DNA from: Teratosphaeria epicoccoides
Taxonomy: Eukaryota > Ascomycota > Dothideomycetes > Mycosphaerellales > Teratosphaeriaceae
NCBI GenBank assembly: GCA_021401465.1
Contig: JADDMT010000016.1
Coordinates: 248,001-312,000, forward strand
Direction of reading: 5' to 3'
Length of the DNA stretch: 64,000 nucleotides
The notes under the pieces were generated by a model that did no database searches, was not told the origin of the DNA, and saw only the letters and a list, made by a program, of their open reading frames with translations. The position numbers and the translations under genes are program-made. Position 1 is the first letter of the stretch, and every line of letters begins with the position of its first letter. Below, in pieces: positions 11,236 through 21,980 of the stretch.

Positions 11236-11521
11236 CGCAGGTCAACTACAAACCATGCACGTGCCAAGTGCGCCCAGTAATCGGGTTGTGTGGATTAAGC
11301 AATAGCCATGAACTCCGCGATATTGCAACTTTGGCACTCGAGCCCATTGCACTTTCCTAATCCGAACAAAGTTTGCCATAGTTCTTCCACGCAAGACATC
11401 AAAACATCTCCCCTTCGTCTTGTGCTTGCAACACACAACATTACCATCTGCACGCCCACTGCTAACCGTTTGTGCGCGTTCATTCACTGCAAGAACAAGA
11501 CTGACATGTTGCAGGTGCATA

Positions 11522-12350
11522 ATGAAGTTGAGATCGCGACACTTCAGGAGTCCGTCGCCCTTTGCGAGCGACAACAGCGACAATAACGTGTCGCGTCCAC
11601 CCACACCGCAGTCTGTTCCGCAGCTCCACGCGAACAACGCCAACATGTCGCCCCCAACCTCACCGCAAGTGGTCGCCATCGCATTTGGCAGCTTCACTCC
11701 CATTCAGCGCCGCAGAGTCGCTTCAGCACCCGCGCCCATGATCGCAACCCATATCAGCGCTCGCGGCGCGGAGCCGCGAGCTCCACAGCTGCACACGCCA
11801 AACCACACCCCGCTAGCCCCCGAGCTCAGTCACGAGGACTCAGTCAACCTCGTCTGGCAAGTCATGCACGGAACCAACGTCCTGAGCTCTCAACTCCACG
11901 CCTACCTCTCACTCGAGACGCTGGACCGCAAAGCACGCGCCTTCGGCTGGACGACGCCGGTGCTGCAGACGCCGATCATGGAGGCGCAGATGGCGATGAT
12001 GGTCGACTCATTCAAGAATCTAAGCGTTGCGGTGGGGATGCTGAGGGGAACGGGGTTGCATTTGAGGGTGTTAGAAAATGCGTCGTATCTATCGCTTATG
12101 CAGGCCACCAAGGGGATTGCGGCTGTCATGGGTGAGTTTTATTGTGTTTGCTGACGGTGAGTGAAGTGGGCTGCTAATGTGTGTGGTAGGTGTCATTAGG
12201 AATGGCAGGATCGAGAAGACGGCGGCCGAGGTGGACGCTTTGCGCATCGCGTCTGATGATCTGACCGAGCTGTGTCATGGAAACCTGTACAAGCAGATCG
12301 CGGGCTGGAGGGGCGTCTGGGATGCAGTCAAGGGCATGATGTCGGATTGA
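11522..12350 (+). CDS. Hypothetical protein, helical C-terminal domain (two exons)
   Basis: Exons 11522-12131 and 12190-12350 are joined over a 58-nt intron (GTGAGT, GCTAAT branch, GTAG) in phase 1, giving 256 aa. The start MKLRSRHFRSPSPFASDNSD is chosen because sequence above it reads poorly; an upstream in-frame ATG exists at 11420. Residues 1-95 are Pro/Ser/Thr-rich. Residues about 100-256 are predicted helical (SVNLVWQVMHGTNVLSSQLH, AQMAMMVDSFKNLSVAVG, VDALRIASDDLTELC). No recognised motif, signal peptide or membrane segment. Family not known to me. Confidence 0.72.
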
Positions 12351-12597
12351 ACGTCAGTCGGGCAACTCATTCGCGTCGCCGGTTGCATTGGCGTGGCCGA
12401 GATCAGGAAGGTGCAACTGGAAAGCTAGATGATCCTTGGATGTCAACAACATGAAATCTCCACAGGAAAAGATGAATTGGAGTCCTGGATGGACTGGTGT
12501 ATGATCGAAGTCGCAGCAGTGTGTGTACTTGGCGCACATGCCTGGGATATTGACGCGGTGGCGGCCACGTCAGCCTATAGAAATTGATTTTTGCGAG

Positions 12598-13635
12598 CTA
12601 CTCAAGGGCTCTCTGCCTGCTCGGCCAAAGCCACTCTTTCAGCTCCCTGTAGCTCAATCCAACCGCCCCTTTCATCTTCGTCTCCGCCTTCTCGATCGTA
12701 CTACTCGGCGCGAACCTCGCTTTCGCCTTGACGCAAATCTTCGCATCCATTGTCTCCAGCGTCGCCTCATATCCATGACCACCTCTGAGCTCACTCGACA
12801 CAATCTTCGGCGTGTCCTGGTCTGCCTGCTCCGGCTCGTCCTCGAAAGACGTGACTCGTATCACATAAAAGTTGTTCGCGTAGGTCGGCTTGACGTAACT
12901 CAACGACAGCTGCGCTGGCTCTCCAACGGTCGAGGAAGGCGCGTACATCTTTGCATGACTCCCCGCGCCCGGGAGTCGTTGCGGAACAGCTGCAGCAGAG
13001 ACAGCGCCACCCTGGTCTTCCGCTAAGGTGGCAGCCAAAGCCATCTTGTTAGAAAAGGCGGTCGCGATTGCACCGCCATGCGTCACACCCGGCCAGCCTG
13101 ACAGTGAGGACCCAAACCAGACTATAGCGACGAGTTTCTGCTCGCCTCGATCCCAAAACAGCCGTTCGACGCCCATGCCTTTCATGCCTTGTACTTGATC
13201 CATCAGTCCATCCTCCTTCGCAGCGGCTTCCTCCGCTGCTGGTGGTATGATCTCGACCCACCCGCTCTCAGTGCCTTTCAACTGTTTCGCAACTCCCAAG
13301 CATTTTCCCCGCAGTACTTTGACTTTGAAGCTATCCTCTATGCGCTTGTGCAGGTCTTCCAGGAGGATTTTGTCCTCACGGCTGCCAGCATCGGGGGGTG
13401 GTGGTGGAGCTAGGATGTGGATGATGAGACTCCCGCCGCTGAGACCGAAGAGGAGACCGAGGGCGCCCCATGCTATGGGTCCGCGGTTGCGTTTCAGAAA
13501 GGCGGCGGTCGGTGGTGATGCTGGAGGTGGTTGAGGTGGTGATGAAGCCTGAGGTGCTTCCGGGATTGTCGATTGCTTGCGGCGAAGGCATTGATAGCGG
13601 TTTGAGAGATGCAGCCTAGCTAGTCTAGGCCTCAT
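12598..13635 (-). CDS. Mitochondrial membrane-anchored hotdog-fold thioesterase family protein
   Basis: 345 aa from ATG 13635; the frame extends further upstream, but this start gives a good mitochondrial presequence (MRPRLARLHLSNRYQCLRRK). Pro-rich linker, then one membrane segment around residues 55-75 (IAWGALGLLFGLSGGSLIIHI). The C-terminal half is a 4HBT/PaaI-type hotdog domain: LVAIVWFGSSLSGWPGVTHGG with the typical HGG turn, then LSLSYVKPTYANNFYVIRV and ATLETMDAKICVKAKARF. Fungal relatives include FMP10-like proteins that presumably act on acyl-CoA in mitochondria. Substrate unknown. An SNK stretch sits where many family members have a catalytic Asp/Glu, so the catalytic arrangement is uncertain. 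Confidence 0.85.
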   Translation of the reverse strand: MRPRLARLHLSNRYQCLRRKQSTIPEAPQASSPPQPPPASPPTAAFLKRNRGPIAWGALGLLFGLSGGSLIIHILAPPPPPDAGSREDKILLEDLHKRIEDSFKVKVLRGKCLGVAKQLKGTESGWVEIIPPAAEEAAAKEDGLMDQVQGMKGMGVERLFWDRGEQKLVAIVWFGSSLSGWPGVTHGGAIATAFSNKMALAATLAEDQGGAVSAAAVPQRLPGAGSHAKMYAPSSTVGEPAQLSLSYVKPTYANNFYVIRVTSFEDEPEQADQDTPKIVSSELRGGHGYEATLETMDAKICVKAKARFAPSSTIEKAETKMKGAVGLSYRELKEWLWPSRQRALE

Positions 13636-13846
13636 AGTTCGAATTGTACTCACTTTGAGGGCTCCTCCATCGATACTTTTTTGCATGTGATTGAAACTTT
13701 TAGAGTGGATTCTCATGGGCGAATTGCACGTGCACATGCGCGCCACTCGATTTGTACCATCGACGTATTCTCTGTACGTCGTCTTTGCCTTGGAGACGTA
13801 AGCACACCTCCCAATATTCCAGACTCTCCTTCTCACGTAATAAAGC

Positions 13847-14182
13847 ATGGATACCTCTCCCTTCTCACTGCTCAGTCCCGAGCGTAGAAATTTGATATAC
13901 GAATTCACGTTCTACAATCAATACTCCATAACACTTCAGACCTCGAAGATCCAGCATTCACTGACAAAGACCTGCCGCCGACTGCGCCAAGAGACCCTGG
14001 GACTGTATTACTCCCACAATCGTCTCAATGCCCACCTGGACGACGGCCCTGCAACACCACTCGCCACCTGGCTCAAGGCTATTGGACGGCAGCAATGTCT
14101 ACTATTGGACGAAGTCCACATCTGGAACATTCATAAGTCACCTTGTGCGCTATCTCGACAAAGCGCAATGTGCTCTGTCGCC
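13847..14182 (+). CDS. 2EXR/F-box-like fungal protein, probably fragmentary
   Basis: 112-codon ATG frame starting MDTSPFSLLSPERRNLIYEF, the 'LPxExRNxIYEF' type opening of the large 2EXR/F-box-like families in Dothideomycetes, followed by LTKTCRRLRQETLGLYYSHN, also typical. It ends early at 14182. A strong donor-like GTAAGT at 14211 lies in another frame, so the true gene may use an intron or carry a shift before it. The protein is short for the family (usually 200-400 aa). See also the next entry. Confidence 0.45.
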
Positions 14183-14538
14183 TAAGACGCGACCACGCAG
14201 TGCGGCTATGGTAAGTGTACGAACGTGGGAGCGTACGGAGGATATACTTAATCCGGCTGAAATTCACGACTTCATCTGGCCTTGTCAACGGCATGATGCG
14301 GACAATGGCTCCTGCGGATCGTATTAATGCTTTCCAGGCACCATGCTCTTTGATCCTTCAATGTCTATGCTCGCTTCGCAGGCTTCGACGCAGATGCCTC
14401 GTTCAGCAAGCAAGGTGCCCTGTCAGCGCTCGAAACCATGGGAAAGAAATATCTTTGTCAATGCTTTACAGGCATGCAACGCTCGAGCAGCTCGCAAAAT
14501 CCAGAGACGTTGATTTCCACGGTGTGATTTTGACGTAG

Positions 14539-14940
14539 TGTCTTGCCCAGATCAGAGCCGTCATACCTTGGAGATGCGCACCGGAACTTCGTAAAGGCCG
14601 GCAACTCACCGAAAGACCCTCGACCAGACTGTCGGCGGCATTTCGTGAGCCAATACGTCTGGACTATACCTGGCGAAGGCTTCTTCAATTCCAAATCTGC
14701 AAGTCCAACGATCCCAGGAAAGTGAAGTCCGCTATCGACAAATGGAACAGCGGCAATAAGGCGGTGCTGAAGCAGCGGATGCACTTCTGGAAGGAGCAGT
14801 GCCAGCTCACGCCTTCGGTCCATGATGTAAAGGAGGTCCTTGAGAGTTTGTATGACAAGGATCGGACGAGTAGTCCCGAGGAGCCAGCGAAGGTTATGGA
14901 TCTGTTTTTGAGGAATATGATGTGTAAAGACCCTGAGTAA
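14539..14940 (+). pseudogene. Possible distal part of the 2EXR-like gene
   Basis: A 133-codon frame with no ATG near its beginning, opened after TAG 14536. It contains IRLDYTWRRLLQFQICKSND, WNSGNKAVLKQRMHFWKEQC and VKEVLESLYDKDR, which looks coding. A CAG at 14550 could be an acceptor, but a 340-nt intron from 14211 would be out of scale here. It is either the last exon or a decayed remnant of the gene beginning at 13847. Confidence 0.35.
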
Positions 14941-15027
14941 AGGAAGTACGCGAGTGTGTTGACTTGTGACTTTGCGGATCCGGAGACGGTGTTCAGTATT
15001 GTTGATATGAATTTTGCGTAGTGCCAG

Positions 15028-15192
15028 GGGCCACGGTAGCACATGTGCTTTTCCCATCAGCTACCACGGTTATTATGCGTCGCAGCTTGTGTCGATGGCG
15101 TACGTCGAGTGGGCCACGGCAGCACATCTGCGGCTCATATCAGCCAACACGAGTATCGTTCGCCGCAGCTTACGTCGACAGCGCACGCTGTG
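15028..15192. repeat. Diverged tandem duplication, ~82 bp x 2
   Basis: Two adjacent ~82-bp units share GGGCCACGG(T/C)AGCACAT, ATCAGC and CG(T/C)CGCAGCTT(G/A)(T/C)GTCGA at the same spacing (first near 15028, second near 15110). Differences are mainly transitions. Lies in the non-coding space (14941-15450) before the small secreted protein. Confidence 0.6.
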
Positions 15193-15450
15193 TTCACGAG
15201 CTGGCTGGCTTCGCCGTACAAGACGCGTGATGGACACTACTGATCTTCTATGCCAGCCTTGCATTTTGAATTTGAGCTCCCACTTCCCACCGTCAGCAGA
15301 GCGAGTCTACACATGGTTTATTCTTTCCTACCTCGGCTGTATGCATGTCAGGAATAAGGTTGAAGGGACAGCCAAATACTCTTCGAGCCGTCAATCCACG
15401 AGGCGATACCGTCCCTTGCATTATTCTGCAGAACCCTCACACCGATCGTC

Positions 15451-15807
15451 ATGGAGCTCAAGCTATCGAAAACATTGCAAGCGGGCTGCATGCTTCTCCT
15501 CGCCAGGTTCACGGGAGCCAACACGCGCCAGCCAGATCCTGGTTTCGTCAACGACACCCTTTGCACATTCGCCGTCCTGGAACTTGTCCCCAAATCAAAC
15601 CTGCTCAACAACACGCTGCTTCTCTGGCCGAAAGATGCCTGCTGCACGACCACAGACTGCGAGCTTCAGGACTTCAGTTGTCCGGCCGACTCTGCGCATA
15701 CAGGGAGTGGCGGGGATATATGCTGCTACAAGGCGACTGGAAATGGTGCTGCTGCTGGTACATGTAAATGTGGTATCGACGAGGAGCCACAGGGGACATG
15801 CTTCTAG
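15451..15807 (+). CDS. Small secreted cysteine-rich protein
   Basis: 118 aa from ATG 15451. A basic-then-hydrophobic start (MELKLSKTLQAGCMLLLARF) with TGANTRQ looks like a signal peptide, though its hydrophobic core is short. The mature part has ten Cys (TLCTF, ACCTTTDC, FSC, DICC, TCKC, GTCF), an even number compatible with five disulfides. N-glycosylation sites NDT and NNT. No known domain. Size, secretion and Cys content are those of fungal effector-like proteins. It converges on the SurE-like gene with only about 70 bp between stops. Confidence 0.65.
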   Translation: MELKLSKTLQAGCMLLLARFTGANTRQPDPGFVNDTLCTFAVLELVPKSNLLNNTLLLWPKDACCTTTDCELQDFSCPADSAHTGSGGDICCYKATGNGAAAGTCKCGIDEEPQGTCF

Positions 15808-15878
15808 AAGTTTGGCGAATCATTGCTGGTCGGTCGTGGGAACACAACGGGGACATCATTATGTATCGATATACCGGT

Positions 15879-16926
15879 CTATGCTTGTACTGTCACCATA
15901 GCCGAAGATGGCAGACAAGACAGAATGCTCTTCAGCTTTTTGTACACAGCGCCCTGGTCAGCGGCAGTCGCGTCCAGCTTCGTCGTCGCTACGCCGACAC
16001 TGATCGAAGCGTAGCAACCTGCCGTGTCCACCACAGTAGTCTCATCTGGCAGGAAGTCGCCATAACCGCTGCAGCCAGTAGGGTAGTCCGGCTGATCAAC
16101 GATGGGGACTCCAGGGTAGATTCTGGAGAGCACGAACTTGAAGTCGGAGGTGGAGGAACATGTGGCGGAGTTGACGGCTGGGTAGTTGATATTCAGCCAG
16201 GTGTTGTTGGGCAGGTAGGGCGTGCCGGAGGAGACGAGAGTCTTGGTGGCGAGTGTTGAGAGGTTGGCGTAGACTTGCTCGTAGAGCTCGGGAGTTGCGT
16301 TCCAGGCGGTCTGGGAGCCGGTTGTGCCGCTGAAGGCGAGACCGGGAATGCCTTCTTTGGATGCTTCGGTAGCGGCGCCGACAGTCTGATGCGGTGCAAC
16401 CAAGCGTCAGTTCATATTTCGTTCAACCTTCGTAGATTGTACTTACGCCTGAGATCAGCGTAGTAGTACCAAGATTAGATCCAACGTTCGGCCCCGCCAC
16501 AGCGATATCTGGTGCGCCGCCGAAAAACGTCTCGGACAGGTTTTGAATCCCATAGCGCATGCTCGTCACAGGGTATGAGTTCACGTACTGTCACAGTCAA
16601 TCGACGTTATCTGAGCGAGGACGAGGCTGTCTCACATGGAACCGTGGCATCGAGACATTGCAGCCATACGGCGGACTGCCGGCAGGGCAAGACGAGAACT
16701 CGCACCCACCACTGCCAACAGTGGTCGGTGCAGCGTCGCTGGAACCAGTACCAGACTCGTTCTCTGCGGGAGCAGAGATGATGGCATCGAAGCCTGCGTC
16801 CGTAAGGCTGTAATAGAACTGTCTGATGTTGATCTCAGCCCATCCGTCATCGTTGGAGATGACCACATTGGTAGCCTGAGCTGCCAGAGGCAGCGCTGCA
16901 GCCAGGGTCTTGGTAGGGAGATGCAT
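15879..16926 (-). CDS. Secreted SurE-family 5'/3'-nucleotidase / acid phosphatase (three exons)
   Basis: Exons 16926-16636, 16587-16447 and 16385-15879, both introns phase 0 (48 nt, GTGAGA...CAG; 61 nt, GTAAGT...CAG), giving 312 aa. Signal peptide MHLPTKTLAAALPLAAQA. SurE signatures: VVISNDDGWAE with the metal-binding Asp pair, a Ser/Gly-rich loop (ESGTGSSD), VNSYPVTSMRYGIQ, and DIAVAGPNVGSN with the metal-site Asn. The C-terminal lobe has LPNNTWLNINYP. Known relatives are divalent-cation phosphatases acting on nucleotides; fungal secreted forms resemble the Yarrowia PHO2 acid phosphatase. Likely extracellular or vacuolar phosphate release. Eight or more Cys in the mature protein fit secretion. 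Confidence 0.88.
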
Positions 16927-17654
16927 GACTGTTGGTGAGCAGTCTTTGATGTGTACAGGACTTGTGGCGATGTGATGAGGGAGAGGTTTCAATTGAAGAT
17001 CGTATGATCATGGTCATGCATACACTTACTGAGTTGACTATCACTCCCATACAGGCAATATCTCCGTGCTAGTAGAGACTTTCGAAGTGCCACCAAATGG
17101 CACCTTGGTGTCTTGACCACGTGCCGAACAAGGAGGCATGGAAAGATGAATGATCGATGGACATGCGTCATCCTTGTCATGCACTTAGGGACGATCCGAT
17201 CCTGATATCGAGGCGCGTCTTCCATTTGCTGTCATGCCATTGACTCAATTCCTTCTATGGTGCTATCGTCATGCTATGTCATACTCACTGCCATGGCGAA
17301 CATTGAGCTGCGACTGAAATTGTGGCAAGGAAAGTCTTTGATCTCCGGCGCCTGATTGCCTGAACAAGACTGCCTCCAGGTATCAGTGAATCAGGTATCC
17401 GTCATTACAGTCAGTGAGTGTTGACCGTAAAGACCGACGAGCCTGGTGTCGCAGCAGCTGCAGAGAGTTACAAGACAGCGGCAGCTGTGAAGCCGCCTGG
17501 GACGTGATGTAGCTAGCCATGGCTTGTCCGCCATATCAGCAATCGATCCGATGGGCCCTGCCTCGCTTCTCCTTCGGCTGGTTCGAGAACACACGCCTTA
17601 AACCTCAGCTACGAGGCTCAAAACCTTCTCTAAGAACCTCACAGTCATCAATCT
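16927..17654. other. Intergenic, no supported gene
   Basis: Upstream region of the SurE-like gene and downstream of the next minus-strand gene. Only short shadows. Confidence 0.5.
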
Positions 17655-19908
17655 TTAATTGGCGGTTGAGACCAAAGGACGGCTGAGATACGCCATGACT
17701 CCCCACAAGCCTCTGAAAGCGTCGATCCTCTCATCCATATCAAACAGATCGAACCACTGTGACCGCTGCAGCTTAGGTCTGCCCCACCGCATATCCTCTG
17801 GTGGTGGATTTGGAGCAATACCAGAAATTAGCGAGTCGACGTACGCCTCGTGCACGGTCAACTTGACCACGCAGATATGGTGGTTGAGAGACGAGACCAT
17901 GAATATCTGTAGCACAGCATCAGCAGCAGTCCGCAAGAAGAGTATATGCGTAGAGCGAGATCTCACCTCATCGTACGGCGAGGATGGATCTTTGCCAATA
18001 GCTGCGTAATCCGTCTTCTGCAGACAAATCAGAACGCGATCATATCATTGCACCACTTGTCCTTACCGGGTCCCAATGTGAGCTGCTACACTTCAATTCC
18101 TTCCATAGCTCCGCAGGGGTCTTTTTCTTTCTGACTCTGCTCCCATCTTTCTCGCGCATGGTTTTTGGCGGCTCCGCCTTCGGCTCACTCTTCGCCTGGC
18201 CCAGGATCTCGTCTGCCACTTGCATGATGTCAGTATTTCCCTGTTCGTTCTGCACCTCGCCACCGATGCCGCCACCCCATCGTGGCTTGGTCGTCCACCA
18301 TTTGCCTTCACCAGGCTTGAGCTCCACCTTGCCTTCTCTACGTCTCTCTTGCGCGAGCTGTATCAGGCCACCAAGCTCGCGCATAAGGTCCAGCCGAGCT
18401 TTCGCGATCGAGCGGTTGCCATCTCCGTCGACAAAGTCGGTGTCCGCACGCACTTGTATGGCCACGATCGGACCTTCCAATCGTCCTGACCGTGCTCTCA
18501 TCCTGTCGTTGGGTTGGCGATAAACAGCGGCGGTTTGTCTCACTGGAAGGTTCAGCTTGCCAAACTGCACTATTGGCATTAGTCTTGGTGGAGCGACGGC
18601 ATATTGGAAAGGCCACGCTGCGCCTTCAACAAATGCTCGCACAGTCTCAATTCTGAACTGATCTGGTACATCTCGTCCGGTGTGGCTGCGTCGACCTTTG
18701 TATCTCAATCTTGGCTGTGGCTCAGGACTTGCATCACCAGAGAGAGTCTGGCCTGCTGTGTCTGGCTCGGCCCTTGCCTCATTGCGAGCTGTTGCGGGAT
18801 CACCTGCCTCGTGCACGAGCGCATCTGTGGCAACTTCGATATCATTTTCATTACGATTGCGAACACGAGCCGAAGGGCCAGGCTGATCGATCTTACTTCG
18901 CTCCAGGTCTAGACGCTGCCGCTTCGCATTCTGACCATCGATTCCTGAAGGCGGAGCGGCTTCGAAGTACTCGTCGAGACTGATGTCCCAGTACTGGCTC
19001 ATACTTTCCAGGCCCTCCCAAAATTTGCGCATGTAAGCCAGCTTGTGAGGTTTGGCACCATTCGTCATTGTTTTCGTGAGACTCCGGAATGCAGCATCGT
19101 TGTCAACCCGTAGTTCCGCCAGTCTGTTCTGAAAGTCCCTTCGTTGCCGGGTTGCCTTTGGATCTTCTTGAGATTCCTCGGTGTATGCTTCTGGAGTTAT
19201 GGCCTGATCGGGTGTTAACATCAATTGAGGAAGGTAAGACTTGCCATCTGGACCCTGCAGCATTCGTCAGATCTTTTGGAGTGTGCGGCCGTGAGCCTTT
19301 GGAGCGACGACGATGAGTAGGGAGAAACCAAGCTCCCGGGGATTGCTGTCTTACCAGTGGCACCAGGTCCTCGATATCTTGAACTGGACAAATCTCGACA
19401 TTCAGAGCATCGCCGTGGCGTTTCGAGATATCGGCTGGTTTCGCGACCCTGGCGAAAAGGGACCTAAAGTCCGGCATTGGCGTCGAGGCATCTCGAGCAA
19501 CAGTCTTGCAGCCCGTGTAGTCTGGGAAGGTGACTGGAGTTGGTGGAGGTGGTGGATCTCGTTCTTGCTCCGGATCTGTTCCCAGGTTCAATGCGGCGCC
19601 TGTGTTGGATCAGAATCAGCTCTGTGAACAAGGCACTCTGCACATTCCGCAACACCCTTTGCTCGTGGCCTCTTGACCGGGCTGACTTTGTGGATGGTAC
19701 GACCCACGAACCACGACCTCCTGTAGACATCTTCCAGCCTTCCGCCAAGCCCTTTGATATGTGAGGTGTGACTTCCCAACGCGCCTTCCGTTTCGGACAT
19801 GGTGCTTATGGCGTCGTCTTCTTCGCCAGAAGCAAAGGCACGTGTGCGCCTCTTCGCGGGTCTGATGGGGATTGTATACATACCGCCAAAGACCCCAGAG
19901 AAGAACAT
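17655..19908 (-). CDS. Conserved fungal protein of unknown function (five exons, ~662 aa)
   Basis: Exon chain on the minus strand: 19908 to about 19656, 19599-19355, 19254-18067, 18017-17967, 17906-17655. Introns 2-4 are clean (GTAAGA...CAG 100 nt; GTAAGG...CAG 49 nt; GTGAGA...CAG 60 nt). Intron 1 ends at 19600, but its donor is uncertain (GTGTTG, 56 nt, or GTGCAG, 44 nt; both keep phase). Starts MFFSGVFGGMYTIPIRPAKR; basic patch KVSPVKRPRAK; long charged middle. The strongest block is C-terminal: KWWTTKPRWGGGIGGE, SHWDP|KTDYAAIGKDPSSPYDE|IFMVSSLNHH, then SQWFDLFDMDERIDAFRGLW. The WGG and SQWFDLF blocks look conserved, but I cannot name the family. No signal or membrane segment; probably nuclear or cytosolic. 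Confidence 0.75.
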
Positions 19909-20477
19909 GGTGATGGTCTAAGCACCACCTGGCTTCACGGTTCCTGCAGCAGACTTTCTTGCTAATCGCTGCTCGCCCTTCCAGCCAAGCGCATCATCTC
20001 ACACACGACACCGACAGAGTAGTGAAGTGGCCTATCGCCATACCGACCCACTGGCTGCCTTCCGGACATTGGCCGCCGCCTCAGTGCCGCAGTGCGTCGA
20101 GCCTCATGGGTCACATGCAGGGATCGCCGGTAGCGTCGCTGGATGCAGCAGCATCTGTGATCTGCTACCGTCGCTCTTCGAGCATCACGTCAACATGTAC
20201 GCAACGCGGAGAGGACCCGGGTGCGAGAAGATGCGGAGCCCAGACAGGAAGCTTCCAAGATCGTGCCAGTGCAACGAACTTCGGACCCAGTTCCTCGCTG
20301 TGGCCTTAGGCTCCTACCCGGCCGGCTCCGCTGCCCCTCCAATGTGTCCGGGTGTTTACACGTATTGACGTAGTGGGGCAGAGCTGCTCCCATAGTCAAT
20401 GTTCTTCCTCAAAAAGTGCGCCACCATCAGCCCAAAACCCTGGTCCTCGGCGACCAACGCAGCCATCGCAGTACAGC
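19909..20477. other. Divergent promoter region
   Basis: Shared 5' region between the minus-strand unknown gene and the plus-strand oxidoreductase. No gene or structured element recognised. Confidence 0.45.
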
Positions 20478-21494
20478 ATGACTATCACATTCGGCGTCAT
20501 CGGTACGAATTGGATCACTGATTCGTGGATTCAGCTAGCACAGAAGACAGGCCAATGGAAACTCTCGTCAGTGTACTCGCGCAGGCAGGAGCAGGCCGAT
20601 AGCTTTGGCAAAAAATACAGCTGCTCGAATGCCTACACTGATCTCGCCACACTTTTCGCCGACAAAGACACACAGGCATACTACATCGCTTCTCCAAATG
20701 CCCTGCACTACAAGCAGGCCAAACAGGCATTACAAGCAAAGAAGCATGTAATTCTTGAGAAGCCAGCCACGCCTACACCAGAGGAGCTGGACGATCTATT
20801 CCGCATTGCCAAGGAGGAGGGCGTCTTCCTGATCGAAGCATACCGACACATCCAAGAAGCAAACTTTAAGCTGCTCCAGAAGCTGGTCAACGAGGAGAAG
20901 AAACTAGGCCCCATCTACGGTGCAAGCATCACCTATGCTTCTTTCTCCTCACGCTACACAGATGTCCTGAAAGGCTCAGTGCCCAACATCTTCTCCCTCG
21001 AGATGGCAGGAGGCAGCCTGGTAGACATCGGCGTCTACCCAGTCACCTTCGCCGTTGCACTGTTCGGAGCGCCCAGGAAGCAAATCTACGTGCCTTTCTT
21101 GACAAAGACAGGCGTCGATGGTGGTGGCGTCATCATACTCCAATACGAGACCTTTGGCGTCCAGATCAACAACTCCAAGGGCTACACTTCGACCGCACCT
21201 TGCGAGGTCTACGGCGAAAAGGGCACGATCACGCTCAATTCGACTACGGATATCAGTACTGTGAAGCATTGGGATCCGCAGACTAAGAAGAGCGAGGAGC
21301 TGGCGGGTTCGTACAAGACGGTGGAGAAGCCGAACGTGAATATGGAAGAGGAGGCCGAGGAGTTTGCGAGGATCATAAACGAGAAGGATATCAAGGCGGC
21401 GGCGCAGTTGGAGGAGATCAGCAGGATTGTGGTCGACGTGACGACGGATCTGAGGAGGCAGAATGGGATCTTGTATCCTTCAGACAGGAAGTAG
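20478..21494 (+). CDS. Gfo/Idh/MocA-family NAD(P)-dependent oxidoreductase
   Basis: 338 aa, no intron; the start MTITFGVIGTNWITDSWIQ at 20478 places the Rossmann strand at the N-terminus. The nucleotide-binding loop is GVIGTNWI, a variant of GxGxxG. Next come SSVYSRRQEQA (end of beta-2), YIASPNALHYKQ, and HVILEKPATPTPEE with the EKP motif whose Lys is the usual catalytic or binding residue. The C-terminal half has IEAYRHIQEANFK and MAGGSLVDIGVYPV (D-I-G-x-Y active-site motif). Relatives include dihydrodiol dehydrogenases and sugar dehydrogenases. Substrate cannot be told. The frame reaches upstream to 20352 but that part is not protein-like. Confidence 0.92.
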   Translation: MTITFGVIGTNWITDSWIQLAQKTGQWKLSSVYSRRQEQADSFGKKYSCSNAYTDLATLFADKDTQAYYIASPNALHYKQAKQALQAKKHVILEKPATPTPEELDDLFRIAKEEGVFLIEAYRHIQEANFKLLQKLVNEEKKLGPIYGASITYASFSSRYTDVLKGSVPNIFSLEMAGGSLVDIGVYPVTFAVALFGAPRKQIYVPFLTKTGVDGGGVIILQYETFGVQINNSKGYTSTAPCEVYGEKGTITLNSTTDISTVKHWDPQTKKSEELAGSYKTVEKPNVNMEEEAEEFARIINEKDIKAAAQLEEISRIVVDVTTDLRRQNGILYPSDRK

Positions 21495-21980
21495 GGATCG
21501 CAGTGCGGACTGCTGCTACGAGCACTCAAGACTTGACTGTGTCGCAGTCTCGGTCCAAGTCCACCCCCAAGGCACCCTAGACCATGCAATGGACACGATC
21601 TCGGCGGCAAGACACCTTCCGTATAGTACCAATCCGGACTGCATCAGGTATGGAATGGACGGTCCGGGAATCCCTTGTTATATGCGACCACACGCAGTTG
21701 GCCGGCATACTCAACCTGGCTCCCGGAGCTCATGCAGGGGCTGAAAATAGCAGACCGGGATTTTCCCTGTCTCCTTTCCGATCAAGGGGTGACCGCCTGC
21801 TTCTCATCACGTGACTTGTCCGTGGGCCTACCGCAGAGCCGTCAAACATGCATCAGCCCGTCATTGAACCCAGACGTGGCACGGTCATTGGCGTAGACGT
21901 TCATGGGATCGCGTCAAGGCTGGATGTGAACAGCTGCGCGACGTGCATCTGTCATGTCTCTGAGAAGCCTGGTGTAGTCT
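21495..21980. other. Intergenic between convergent genes
   Basis: 3' flanks of the oxidoreductase and CNS1. Short frames only. Confidence 0.5.

Noticed and set aside
15014..15901. 295-codon plus-strand ORF
   Set aside because: Overlaps the repeat and the secreted Cys-rich ORF in another frame; Arg/Ser-rich nonsense with no domain.
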